From assembly GCF_014649115.1 (NCBI RefSeq), contig NZ_BMSK01000009.1, positions 62,001-126,000 of the forward strand: DNA of 64,000 bases, given 5' to 3'. Both the position numbers and the translations under genes were made by a program. This document shows positions 33,882-42,254 of this stretch, piece by piece (position 1 is the stretch's first letter; each line of letters opens with the position of its first letter). Origin of the DNA: Streptomyces eurythermus (lineage in GTDB: Bacteria > Actinomycetota > Actinomycetes > Streptomycetales > Streptomycetaceae). The notes under the pieces were generated by a model that worked only from the letters and a program-made list of their open reading frames with translations, did no database searches and was not told the DNA's origin.

Positions 33882-34670
33882 ATGCCGATATCCGGGACAC
33901 CCAGCCGCGCCCAGCTCGTCGACCATCTGGTGCGCACCCGCATCGCGGGGGACGTCGCCACGCCCCGCGAGAACAACCTCTCCCACTACCGTCAGCTCGC
34001 CAACGGTGTCCGCGACTTCTGGCTCGGCCTGGAGCTGGGCGACCGCTGGACGGACGAGCAGGACGTGCTCGCGGTGATGGCCGAGCGGGTGGGTGTCAAC
34101 GACGACCCGGAGTACCGGTACGGGCAGGACACCATCGACCCCGAACTGACCGTGGACGCGCTGGACCGGATGGCGGCGCGGCTGCGCAAGGCGGCCGAGG
34201 GACGCCAGCGGGTGCTGTTCGCCACCGGGCACCCGGGCGGACTGCTGGACGTGCACCGGGCCACGGCCGCCGCGCTGCGCGCCGCGGGCTGCGAGATCGT
34301 GGTCATCCCGGACGGGCTGAGCACGGACGAGGGGTACGTCATGCAGTTCGCGGACGTGGCCGTGCTGGAGCACGGGGCGACGCTGTGGCACACCCACTCC
34401 GGGGAGCCGATGCGGGCCGTCCTGACCGGACTCGAGCGCGCGGGGCGTCCGCTGCCCGACCTGGTGGTGGCCGACCACGGCTGGGCGGGATACGCGGGGC
34501 AGCACGGCGTGGACTCCGTCGGGTACGCCGACTGCAACGACCCGGCGCTCTTCCTCGCCGAGTCGGAGGGCACCGTGCAGGTGGTGGTCCCGCTGGACGA
34601 CCATGTGGTCAGCCCCCGTCACTACGACCCGATGACGGCGTACCTGCTGGCCGGGGCGGGCCTGGCCTGA
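33882..34670 (+). CDS. Actinobacterial phosphatase (PF15698-like)
   Basis: ATG 33882 gives 262 residues; an in-frame ATG at 33873 is possible. Segments include NNLSHYRQLANGVRDFWLGLELGDRW, VLFATGHPGGLLDVHRATAAALRAAGCEIV, ATLWHTHSGEPM and LVVADHGWAGYAGQHGVDSVGYADCNDPALFLAESEG. They match, from memory, the uncharacterised actinobacterial 'phosphatase' family once considered for histidinol phosphate. Conserved His/Asp residues (GHPGG, HTHSG, ADHGW) could bind metal. The physiological substrate is not known. Confidence 0.75.
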   Translation: MPISGTPSRAQLVDHLVRTRIAGDVATPRENNLSHYRQLANGVRDFWLGLELGDRWTDEQDVLAVMAERVGVNDDPEYRYGQDTIDPELTVDALDRMAARLRKAAEGRQRVLFATGHPGGLLDVHRATAAALRAAGCEIVVIPDGLSTDEGYVMQFADVAVLEHGATLWHTHSGEPMRAVLTGLERAGRPLPDLVVADHGWAGYAGQHGVDSVGYADCNDPALFLAESEGTVQVVVPLDDHVVSPRHYDPMTAYLLAGAGLA

Positions 34671-34717
34671 CGGCTCGACAGCCCGGTCGCGTCACCGTCT
34701 CCGGTCCCGGAAACGAC

Positions 34718-34743
34718 GTGCGGCCCCGCTGACGGGGCCGCAC
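34718..34743. terminator. Terminator hairpin between convergent genes
   Basis: An 11-bp perfect stem, GTGCGGCCCCG (34718-34728) with CGGGGCCGCAC (34733-34743), closes a CTGA loop. It serves the phosphatase gene and the opposing Gly/His-rich gene. Confidence 0.85.
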
Positions 34744-34767
34744 TCGGTGTTCGGTTGTCAGACCGGA

Positions 34768-35193
34768 TCAGTGACCGCCACCACCGCCTCCGTGGCCGCC
34801 GCCACCGCCACCGCCGTGACCGCCGCCACCGCCGTGGCCGCCGCCACCGTGACCGCCGCCACCGCCGTGGCCGCCACCACCGTGACCGCCGCCGCCGTGG
34901 TCACCACCGCCGTAGCCGCCGCCGTGGTCGCCACCGTAGCCGCCGCCGTGGTCGCCGCCGTAGCCGCCGCCGTGGTCGCCGCCGTAGCCACCGCCGTGGT
35001 CGCCACCGTAGCCGTAGTCGTCGTCATCGTCGTTCCACCAGCCACCGTGGTCGTCGTGGGACCAGCTGTAGGAACTGTCGCTGCTGTAGTCCGAGGCGGA
35101 GGCCGTCGCGGCCGTGCCGAACGCGGCTCCGCCGGCCAGCAGCAGACCGGAGGCGGACAACGCGACAAGACGCCTCGTGCGCTGTGATCGCAT
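34768..35193 (-). CDS. Exported Gly/His-rich repeat protein
   Basis: ATG 35193 follows GGAAGG and gives 141 residues. A signal peptide (RRLVALSASGLLLAGGAAFGTAATASA) precedes an acidic Ser/Asp/Trp stretch (SWSHDDHGGWWNDDDDD). Four GGDHGGGY-type repeats and then GGGGH runs reach the C-terminus. The repeated His at regular spacing suggests divalent metal binding (Ni, Zn or Cu) or a flexible wall-associated polymer; this is inference. The repeats are encoded by near-identical codons and could expand or contract. Confidence 0.8.
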   Translation of the reverse strand: MRSQRTRRLVALSASGLLLAGGAAFGTAATASASDYSSDSSYSWSHDDHGGWWNDDDDDYGYGGDHGGGYGGDHGGGYGGDHGGGYGGDHGGGYGGGDHGGGGHGGGGHGGGGGHGGGGHGGGGGHGGGGGGGHGGGGGGH

Positions 35194-35400
35194 GGGAATA
35201 CCTTCCATCTCCATCGTCTCTCGCGGTTCCCCGAGGGGGAGGCGCGAGGTGGATGGCCGTCGCCGCGGTGATGAGGAAGATGCGGCGCGGTCTTCAGGTG
35301 TCACCGCAGCAGGGAATGAACGAAATGGCGTTCGCTGCGGCCCTTCACCCAGAGAGCCTAATCGGACATACGTCACAAGTCATCTTGAGAAGCACATCCG

Positions 35401-36276
35401 TCACGGCCGCCTCGGAACGCGGACCACGCCCTCCTGGATGACGGTGATGGCGAGCCGTCCGTCCTGCGTGTATATGCGGGCCTGACCGAGGCCGCGGCCG
35501 CCGGACGCCGACGGCGACTCCTGGTCGTACAGCAGCCATTCGTCCGCCCGGAAGGGCCGGTGGAACCACATCGCGTGGTCCAGGGACGCCCCGACGACGT
35601 CCCCGACGGCCCAGCCGCCGCGCCCGTGGGCGAGCAGTACGGAGTCGAGCAGGGTCATGTCGGAGACGTAGGTGGCGAGGACGACGTGCTGCAACGGGTC
35701 GTCGCCGTCGAGCTTGCCGTTGACGCGGAACCACACCTGGGAGTGCGGCTCGCGCGGCTCGCCGTAGCGCCCGTACGGCGGCTCGTCCACGTACCTGAGG
35801 TCGACCGCCTCGCGGGCCCGGAGGAACCGCTCGACGACCTCGGGGGCGAGGTGGCCGTAGCCGCCCAGCCGCTCCTGGGAGGTGGGCAGGGTCACCGGGT
35901 CGGGGGCGGCGGGCATCGGCGCCTGGTGCTCCAGCCCGTCCTCGTACGTCTGGAAGGACGCGGAGAGGTGGAAGACCGGCTTGCCGTGCTGGACGGCGAC
36001 CACCCGGCGGGTGGTGAAGGACCGGCCGTCGCGGATGCGGTCCACGGTGTAGACGATCGGCGCGCCCGGGTCACCGGGACGCAGGAAGTACGCGTGCAGG
36101 GAGTGGGCGGGCCGGTCGGCGGGGACCGTGCGCCCGGCGGCGACCAGCGCCTGCGCCGCGACCTGCCCGCCGAAGACGCGCGGGACGACGGCGGGGCGGG
36201 ACTCGCCGCGGAAGATGTCCTCCTCGATCCGCTCCAGGCGGAGCAGATCGAGGAGGTCCTGGAGTGCCTTGCTCAT
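35401..36276 (-). CDS. tesB: Acyl-CoA thioesterase II
   Basis: ATG 36276 gives 291 residues, the usual TesB length. Two hot-dog domains are visible: VFGGQVAAQALVAAGRTVPADRPAHSLHAYFLRPGDP and FTTRRVVAVQHGKPVFHLSASF in the first, SLDHAMWFHRPFRADEWLLYDQESPSASGGRGLGQARIYTQDGRL in the second. The catalytic Asp is in LDHAMWF. It hydrolyses medium- or long-chain acyl-CoA. It follows an acyl-CoA dehydrogenase gene by 34 bases with no clear ribosome-binding site, so coupled expression is likely. Confidence 0.9.
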   Translation of the reverse strand: MSKALQDLLDLLRLERIEEDIFRGESRPAVVPRVFGGQVAAQALVAAGRTVPADRPAHSLHAYFLRPGDPGAPIVYTVDRIRDGRSFTTRRVVAVQHGKPVFHLSASFQTYEDGLEHQAPMPAAPDPVTLPTSQERLGGYGHLAPEVVERFLRAREAVDLRYVDEPPYGRYGEPREPHSQVWFRVNGKLDGDDPLQHVVLATYVSDMTLLDSVLLAHGRGGWAVGDVVGASLDHAMWFHRPFRADEWLLYDQESPSASGGRGLGQARIYTQDGRLAITVIQEGVVRVPRRP

Positions 36277-36310
36277 GGCGTGCAGGTATACCGCCGGGGG
36301 CCGGGCGTCC

Positions 36311-37468
36311 TCAGAGACCCATGTCCTTGGCGATGATCGTCTTCATGATCTCGCTGGTGCCGCCGTAGATGCGGTTGACGCGGTTGTCCGCGTACAGGCG
36401 GGCGATCGGGTACTCGTTCATGTAGCCGTAGCCGCCGTGCAGCTGGAGGCAGCGGTCGATGACGCGGTGCGCGACCTCGGTGCAGAACAGCTTGGCGGAG
36501 GCGGCCTCGGCGGGGGTCAGCTCGCCGGCGTCCAGCGCCTCCAGCGCGCGGTCGGCGACGGCCTCGGCGGCGTCCACCTCGGCCTGGCAGGCGGCCAGCT
36601 CGAACTTGGTGTTCTGGAAGTGCGCGACCGGCTTGCCGAAGACGGTGCGCTCCTGCACGTACTGCTTGGCGAACCGGACGGCGGCCTTGGCCTGGGCGTA
36701 GGCACCGAAGGCGATGCCCCAGCGCTCGGAGGCCAGGTTGTGGCCGAGGTAGTAGAAGCCCTTGTTCTCCTCGCCGAGCAGGTCCTCGACGGGCACCTTG
36801 ACGTCCACGAAGGCCAGCTCGGCGGTGTCGGAGGTGCGCAGGCCCAGCTTGTCCAGCTTGCGGCCGATGGAGTAGCCCTCGGACTTGGTGTCCACGGCGA
36901 ACAGGGAGATGCCGTGGCGGCGGTCCTCGGCGGTGGGCGCGGAGGTGCGGGCGCAGACGATCACCTTGTCGGCGTGGACGCCGCCGGTGATGAAGGTCTT
37001 GGCGCCGTTGAGGACGTAGTGGGTGCCGTCCTCGCTCAGCTTGGCGGTGGTCTTCATGCCCGCGAGGTCGGAACCGGTGCCCGGCTCCGTCATCGCGATG
37101 GCCCACATCTCCTCGCCGGTGACGAACTTCGGCAGGTAGCGCTTCTTCTGCTCCTCGGTGGCGAGCATCTTGATGTAGGGCAGGGCGAGCAGCACGTGCA
37201 CGCCGGAGCCGCCGAACTGCACGCCCGCGCGCGCGGTCTCCTCGTAGAGGACGGCCTCGAACTTGTGGGTCTCCAGGCCCGCGCCGCCGAACTCCTCGGG
37301 CACGCTGATGCCGAAGATGCCCAGCTCGCCGAGCTTGTAGTAGAAGTCGCGCGGCGCCTGGCCGGCGGCGAACCACTCGTCGTAGACCGGGACGACCTCG
37401 GCCTCGATGAAGGCGCGAAGGGTCTCCCGGAACGCCTCGTGATCCTCGTTGAACACCGTACGGCGCAC
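36311..37468 (-). CDS. Acyl-CoA dehydrogenase
   Basis: GTG 37468 has GGAGGTGG upstream and gives 385 residues. Family signatures are AMTEPGTGSDLAGMKTTA and QLHGGYGYMNEYPIARLYADNRVNRIYGGTSEIMKTIIAKDMG. The catalytic Glu is expected in the EIMK segment or the IYGGTSE loop region, as in the long/short-chain enzymes. FAD-dependent alpha,beta-dehydrogenation of an acyl-CoA is the function; chain length is not clear. It is transcribed with tesB and has a TetR-type operator just upstream. Confidence 0.92.
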   Translation of the reverse strand: MRRTVFNEDHEAFRETLRAFIEAEVVPVYDEWFAAGQAPRDFYYKLGELGIFGISVPEEFGGAGLETHKFEAVLYEETARAGVQFGGSGVHVLLALPYIKMLATEEQKKRYLPKFVTGEEMWAIAMTEPGTGSDLAGMKTTAKLSEDGTHYVLNGAKTFITGGVHADKVIVCARTSAPTAEDRRHGISLFAVDTKSEGYSIGRKLDKLGLRTSDTAELAFVDVKVPVEDLLGEENKGFYYLGHNLASERWGIAFGAYAQAKAAVRFAKQYVQERTVFGKPVAHFQNTKFELAACQAEVDAAEAVADRALEALDAGELTPAEAASAKLFCTEVAHRVIDRCLQLHGGYGYMNEYPIARLYADNRVNRIYGGTSEIMKTIIAKDMGL

Positions 37469-37509
37469 GCCGCCACCTCCACGTACCTCGGCATGACTTC
37501 GAGCATGTC

Positions 37510-37523
37510 TAAGCGCTTGCTCA
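37510..37523. promoter_or_regulatory. TetR-type operator upstream of the acyl-CoA dehydrogenase
   Basis: TAAGCGCTTGCTCA has paired arms T-AGC and GCT-A around four bases, 42-55 bases before the GTG start. Similar T-AGC(4)GCT-A sites precede fatty-acid beta-oxidation genes in actinobacteria. The cognate TetR is not certain; the TetR gene at 38017 has different sites at its own promoter. Confidence 0.5.
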
Positions 37524-37524
37524 C

Positions 37525-38016
37525 TTACCGTACCGGCGAGTACGGAAGCCCGTCCAGGGGTGTTGCTCCGTAATGCTCGTCACGCGTGCGAAGAGGGGCC
37601 CGAGGACACGGCCCGGCCCCTAGGGAAGAGCCCTGCGGCACCCGGCCGCACACCGACAGCCCACCGGGCGCGACGGTCCGCACGGGGCGCGGCGGGACGG
37701 GCCCGGCCCCGGAGCACAGGGCACAGGGCACAGCCGACAGGCGGCGTCCTTCGAGTACCGGGCACTGCGGGCGCAGAGCAGGGGCGGCAGGCGACAGGCA
37801 GCCCATGGGGGCAACAGGCAGCGGGCAGGGACGGCAGGCAGCGCCCACCCGGGCAGCCCCGGACAGGATCCGTGGAACTCCCCGTCGGCGGCGATGGCAG
37901 CCCCGCGGCCACGCCTCCCACCCGGGGCGGCCCCATCAGCCCGCGCCACCCCACGAGGTCACGGCGGACGACCCCCGAACGGCCGAGGCCCCCCGGGGGA
38001 GGCAGCCGTACGGCGG
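37525..38016. other. About 490 bp without a gene, with CAGG-rich degenerate repeats
   Basis: Between the acyl-CoA dehydrogenase promoter and the tetR stop no coding frame is convincing. Open frames here encode Arg/Pro/Gly-rich shadows. Around 37715-37845, short units of the type ACAGGGCACAG, GACAGGCAG and GGCAGGCAG recur irregularly, a degenerate microsatellite-like tract. Confidence 0.6.
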
Positions 38017-38613
38017 CTACTCCCGCCCCGCCGCCTCGAACGCCCCCCGCGCCATCCGGTGCAGCAGGTCCGCCGTCGTCCCCCGGCCGGGGAGCGTGCC
38101 GGCGCGGCCGAGGTGGGGGGTGGAGTTCAGCAGGCCGAAGACGGAGTGGACGGCCGAGCGGGCGGCCGGTTCGGTCAGGTCCGGGTAGACCTCGCGGACC
38201 ACCTGCACCCACAGCTCCACGTACTGCCGCTGGAACTGGCGCACCAGCTTGCGGTCGCTGTCGCGCAGCCGGTCCAGCTCGCGGTCGTGCAGGGTGATCA
38301 GCGGGCGGTCGTCCAGGGCGAAGTCGATGTGGCCCTCGATCAGGGAGTCCAGCACCCGGGTCGCGGGGATCCCGTCGGCCTCCGCCAGCCGGCGCCGGGC
38401 ACCGGTGAGCAGCTGTCCGCTGATGCCGACCAGCAGCTCGGCCAGCATCGCGTCCTTGCCCGGGAAGTGCCGGTACAGACCGGGGCCGCTGATGCCGACG
38501 GCGGCGCCTATCTCGTCGACACCGACGCCGTGGAAGCCGCGTTCGGCGAAGAGCCGGGCGGCCTCCTTGAGGATCTGCTCGCGGCGGGTGGGGGCGTCGG
38601 TTCTGCTGGCCAT
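38017..38613 (-). CDS. TetR-family regulator of the acc/hmgL operon
   Basis: ATG 38613 gives 198 residues. The N-terminal helix-turn-helix is REQILKEAARLFAERGFHGVGVDEIGAAVGISGPGLYRHFPGKDAMLAELL. A C-terminal helical ligand domain follows. It is divergent from accD1, with two similar palindromes in the 96-base gap. By position it is the repressor of leucine/isovalerate degradation, probably responding to an acyl-CoA. This is inferred from context, not from ligand residues. Confidence 0.9.
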   Translation of the reverse strand: MASRTDAPTRREQILKEAARLFAERGFHGVGVDEIGAAVGISGPGLYRHFPGKDAMLAELLVGISGQLLTGARRRLAEADGIPATRVLDSLIEGHIDFALDDRPLITLHDRELDRLRDSDRKLVRQFQRQYVELWVQVVREVYPDLTEPAARSAVHSVFGLLNSTPHLGRAGTLPGRGTTADLLHRMARGAFEAAGRE

Positions 38614-38635
38614 GCCGACAATTCTAGACAGCGAC

Positions 38636-38679
38636 GTTAGCGGTCGTTAACCTGAGGGAAATGGTTAACGCTCATTAAC
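38636..38679. promoter_or_regulatory. Two TetR operators in the tetR/accD1 promoter
   Basis: GTTAGCGGTCGTTAAC (38636-38651) and GTTAACGCTCATTAAC (38664-38679) are each palindromic at 12 of 16 positions and match each other at 13 of 16. Their centres are 28 bases apart. They lie between the divergent start codons and would cover both promoters. Confidence 0.75.
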
Positions 38680-38709
38680 AGGTTCGGACACCGGTGAGGG
38701 GACCGCAGG

Positions 38710-40326
38710 ATGCAGGAGGCACCGGAGCTTCACAGCGCGGCCGATCCCGCGTCGGAGGGCTGGCGGGCCAATGAACAGGCCCATCTCGCACTCGTGGAGG
38801 AGCTGCGCGGCAAGCTGGCCGCGGCGGCCCTCGGCGGCGGCGAGAAGGCCCGGGCGCGGCACACCGCGCGCGGCAAGCTGCTGCCCAGGGACAGGGTGGA
38901 CACACTGCTCGACCCGGGCTCGCCCTTCCTGGAGCTGGCGCCGCTCGCGGCCGACGGGATGTACGACGGGCAGGCCCCGGCCGCCGGCGTGATCGCCGGC
39001 ATCGGGCGGGTCAGCGGCCGCGAGTGCGTGATCGTGGCGAACGACGCGACGGTCAAGGGCGGCACGTACTACCCGATGACGGTCAAGAAGCACCTGCGCG
39101 CCCAGGAGGTGGCCCTGGACAACCGGCTGCCGTGCGTCTATCTGGTCGACTCCGGCGGGGCCTTCCTGCCGATGCAGGACGAGGTCTTCCCCGACCGGGA
39201 CCACTTCGGCCGGATCTTCTACAACCAGGCCCGCATGTCCGGCGCGGGCATCCCGCAGATCGCGGCCGTCATGGGCTCCTGCACGGCGGGCGGGGCGTAC
39301 GTCCCGGCGATGAGCGACGAGGCCGTGATCGTGCGGAACCAGGGCACGATCTTCCTCGGCGGGCCGCCCCTGGTGAAGGCGGCCACCGGCGAGGTCGTCA
39401 CCGCCGAGGAGCTGGGCGGCGGAGAGGTGCACTCCCGGGTCTCCGGCGTCACCGACCACCTCGCCGAGGACGACGCGCACGCGCTCGGGATCGTCCGGGA
39501 CATCGTGGCCACGCTCCCCGCCCGGGGGACCCTGCCCTGGGAGGTCCGGCCGTCCGTCGAACCCAAGGTGGACCCCTACGGGCTCTACGGCGCCGTCCCG
39601 GTCGACTCCCGTACCCCCTACGACGTCCGCGAGATCATCGCGCGCGTGGTCGACGGCTCCCGGTTCGCCGAGTTCAAGGCGGAGTTCGGGCAGACGCTGG
39701 TCACCGGGTTCGCGCGGATCCACGGCCACCCGGTGGGGATCGTCGCCAACAACGGCATCCTGTTCTCCGAGTCCGCCCAGAAGGGCGCCCACTTCATCGA
39801 GCTGTGCGACCAGCGCGGCATCCCGCTGGTATTCCTCCAGAACATCTCGGGCTTCATGGTCGGCAGGGACTACGAGGCGGGGGGCATCGCCAAGCACGGC
39901 GCCAAGATGGTCACCGCGGTGGCCTGCACGCGCGTGCCCAAGCTGACGGTGGTGGTCGGCGGCTCCTACGGCGCGGGCAACTACTCGATGTGCGGCCGGG
40001 CCTACTCCCCCCGCTTCCTGTGGATGTGGCCCAACGCCAAGATCTCCGTGATGGGCGGCGAGCAGGCCGCGTCCGTGCTGGCGACCGTCAAGCGGGACCA
40101 GCTGGAGGGGCGCGGCGAGGAGTGGCCCGCCGAGGACGAAGAGGCGTTCAAGGCGCCCATCCGCGCCCAGTACGAGCGCCAGGGCAACGCCTACTACGCC
40201 ACCGCCCGGCTCTGGGACGACGGCGTGATCGACCCGCTGGACACCCGTCAGGTCCTCGGTCTGGCCCTGACGGCCTGCGCCAACGCGCCTCTGGGAGACC
40301 CCCAGTTCGGCGTCTTCCGGATGTGA
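38710..40326 (+). CDS. accD1: Methylcrotonyl-CoA carboxylase-type carboxyltransferase beta subunit
   Basis: ATG 38710 gives 538 residues. Carboxyltransferase N- and C-halves are complete: PCVYLVDSGGAFLPMQDEVFPDRDHFGRIFYNQARMSGAGIPQIAAVMGSCTAGGAYVPAMSDE and PLVFLQNISGFMVGRDYEAGGIAKHGAKMVTAVA. The methylcrotonyl-CoA carboxylase type is inferred from the FGRIFYNQA and FLQNISGFMVG forms and from the operon. It transfers CO2 from biotin to the substrate acyl-CoA. It is the first gene of a TetR-controlled operon, 11 bases before the alpha subunit. Confidence 0.9.
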   Translation: MQEAPELHSAADPASEGWRANEQAHLALVEELRGKLAAAALGGGEKARARHTARGKLLPRDRVDTLLDPGSPFLELAPLAADGMYDGQAPAAGVIAGIGRVSGRECVIVANDATVKGGTYYPMTVKKHLRAQEVALDNRLPCVYLVDSGGAFLPMQDEVFPDRDHFGRIFYNQARMSGAGIPQIAAVMGSCTAGGAYVPAMSDEAVIVRNQGTIFLGGPPLVKAATGEVVTAEELGGGEVHSRVSGVTDHLAEDDAHALGIVRDIVATLPARGTLPWEVRPSVEPKVDPYGLYGAVPVDSRTPYDVREIIARVVDGSRFAEFKAEFGQTLVTGFARIHGHPVGIVANNGILFSESAQKGAHFIELCDQRGIPLVFLQNISGFMVGRDYEAGGIAKHGAKMVTAVACTRVPKLTVVVGGSYGAGNYSMCGRAYSPRFLWMWPNAKISVMGGEQAASVLATVKRDQLEGRGEEWPAEDEEAFKAPIRAQYERQGNAYYATARLWDDGVIDPLDTRQVLGLALTACANAPLGDPQFGVFRM

Positions 40327-40337
40327 GGAGGGGAACC

Positions 40338-42254
40338 GTGTTCGACACAGTGCTGGTGGCCAACCGGGGCGAGATCGCCGTACGCGTGATCCGTACGCTG
40401 CGCGCCCTGGGCGTGCGCTCGGTGGCGGTCTTCTCCGACGCCGACGCCGACGCGCGGCACGTACGGGAGGCCGACACGGCGGTGCGGATCGGCCCGGCGC
40501 CGGCCGCCGAGAGCTATCTGTCGGTGGAGCGGCTGCTGGAGGCCGCCGCCCGCACCGGCGCCCAGGCCGTCCACCCCGGCTACGGCTTCCTCGCCGAGAA
40601 CGCGGCCTTCGCGCGGGCGTGCGAGGAGGCCGGGCTGGTGTTCATCGGCCCGCCGGCGGACGCGATCGCGCTGATGGGCGACAAGATCCGGGCCAAGGAG
40701 ACGGTCGAGGCGGCCGGGGTGCCGGTGGTGCCCGGCGGACGCGACCCGGAGCTGGCCGAGGCGGCCCGCGCCCTGGGCGCGCCCGTGCTGCTGAAGCCGT
40801 CGGCCGGCGGTGGCGGCAAGGGCATGCGCCTGGTGCGGGACCTGACCGTGCTGGACGAGGAGATCGCCGCCGCCCGCCGGGAGGCCCGCACCTCCTTCGG
40901 CGACGACACGCTGCTGGTGGAGCGGTGGATCGACCGGCCCCGGCACATCGAGATCCAGGTGCTCGCCGACGGTCACGGCAACGTGCTGCACCTCGGCGAA
41001 CGCGAGTGCTCCCTCCAGCGGCGCCACCAGAAGGTCGTCGAGGAGGCGCCGAGCGTGCTCCTCGACGAGGCGACCCGGGCCGCGATGGGCGAGGCGGCCG
41101 TGCAGGCGGCCCGCTCGTGCGGGTACCGGGGCGCGGGCACGGTGGAGTTCATCGTCCCGGGCAACGACCCGTCGCAGTACTACTTCATGGAGATGAACAC
41201 CCGCCTCCAGGTGGAGCACCCGGTCACCGAACTGGTGACCGGACTGGACCTGGTGGAGTGGCAGCTGCGGGTCGCGGCCGGCGAGCGGCTGCCCTTCGCC
41301 CAGTCGGACATCACGCTCACCGGGCACGCGGTGGAGGCCCGGATCTGCGCCGAGGACCCCGCGCGCGGCTTCCTGCCCTCCGGCGGCACGGTCCTGCTGC
41401 TGGACGAGCCCGAGGGCGACGGGGTGCGCACCGACTCCGGGCTGAGCGAGGGCACCGAGGTGGGCAGCCTGTACGACCCGATGCTGTCCAAGGTGATCGC
41501 CTACGGCCCCGACCGCGCGACCGCGCTGCGCAGGCTCCGGGCGGCCCTCGCCCGGACGGTCACGCTGGGCGTGCAGACCAACGCCGGGTTCCTGCGCCGG
41601 CTGCTGGCCCATCCGGCGGTGGTCGCGGGCGACCTGGACACCGGTCTGGTGGAGCGGGTGGTGGACGACCTGGTCCCCGGCGAGGTGCCCGAGGAGGTGT
41701 ACGAGGCAGCGGCGGCCGTACGGCTGGAGGCACTTCAGCCGCGCGCGGAGGGCTGGACCGACCCGTTCTCGGTGCCGAACGGCTGGCGGCTCGGCGGCAC
41801 CCCGAAGCCGCCCGTCTTCCACCTGCGGGTGCGCGAACCCGTCGCCCACACCCCCCGGGGCGTCCACACCGTCACCGGTGACCGGGTGAGCGTCACCCTG
41901 GACGGCGTCCGGCACACCTTCCGCCGCGCCGGCGACTGGCTCGGCCGGGACGGCGACGCCTGGCAGGTGCGCGACCACGACCCGGTCGCCGCGTCCCTGA
42001 ACCGCGCGGCCCACGCGGGCGCCGACTCCCTCACCGCGCCCATGCCGGGCACGGTCACGGTGGTCAAGGTGGCCGTCGGCGACGAGGTGACCGCCGGGCA
42101 GAGCCTGCTGGTGGTGGAGGCGATGAAGATGGAACACGTCATCTCCGCCCCGCACGCCGGCACGGTCGCCGAACTGGACGTGACGCCGGGCAGCACGGTC
42201 GCCATGGACCAGGTGCTGGCTGTCATCGCACCGCTCGAGGAGGCGGCCGGATGA
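40338..42254 (+). CDS. accA1: Acyl-CoA carboxylase alpha subunit (biotin carboxylase and carrier)
   Basis: GTG 40338 follows GAGGAGGGGAACC and gives 638 residues. The biotin carboxylase domain starts VLVANRGEIAVRVIRTLRALG and has the Gly-rich loop KPSAGGGGKGMR and EMNTRLQVEHPVTE. The C-terminal biotinyl carrier domain carries EAMKMEH with Lys597 as the attachment site. It uses ATP and bicarbonate to carboxylate biotin for AccD1. The ATG of hmgL overlaps its stop (ATGA). Confidence 0.93.
   Translation: MFDTVLVANRGEIAVRVIRTLRALGVRSVAVFSDADADARHVREADTAVRIGPAPAAESYLSVERLLEAAARTGAQAVHPGYGFLAENAAFARACEEAGLVFIGPPADAIALMGDKIRAKETVEAAGVPVVPGGRDPELAEAARALGAPVLLKPSAGGGGKGMRLVRDLTVLDEEIAAARREARTSFGDDTLLVERWIDRPRHIEIQVLADGHGNVLHLGERECSLQRRHQKVVEEAPSVLLDEATRAAMGEAAVQAARSCGYRGAGTVEFIVPGNDPSQYYFMEMNTRLQVEHPVTELVTGLDLVEWQLRVAAGERLPFAQSDITLTGHAVEARICAEDPARGFLPSGGTVLLLDEPEGDGVRTDSGLSEGTEVGSLYDPMLSKVIAYGPDRATALRRLRAALARTVTLGVQTNAGFLRRLLAHPAVVAGDLDTGLVERVVDDLVPGEVPEEVYEAAAAVRLEALQPRAEGWTDPFSVPNGWRLGGTPKPPVFHLRVREPVAHTPRGVHTVTGDRVSVTLDGVRHTFRRAGDWLGRDGDAWQVRDHDPVAASLNRAAHAGADSLTAPMPGTVTVVKVAVGDEVTAGQSLLVVEAMKMEHVISAPHAGTVAELDVTPGSTVAMDQVLAVIAPLEEAAG

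Noticed and set aside
34755..35441. Plus-strand Arg/His-rich frames opposite the Gly/His-rich gene
   Set aside because: They are antisense readings of the GGN repeats; the minus-strand frame has a signal peptide and a ribosome-binding site.
37560..38297. Overlapping frames between the acyl-CoA dehydrogenase and tetR genes
   Set aside because: Products are Arg/Pro/Gly-rich, several run through the real tetR gene antisense, and codon use is not gene-like.
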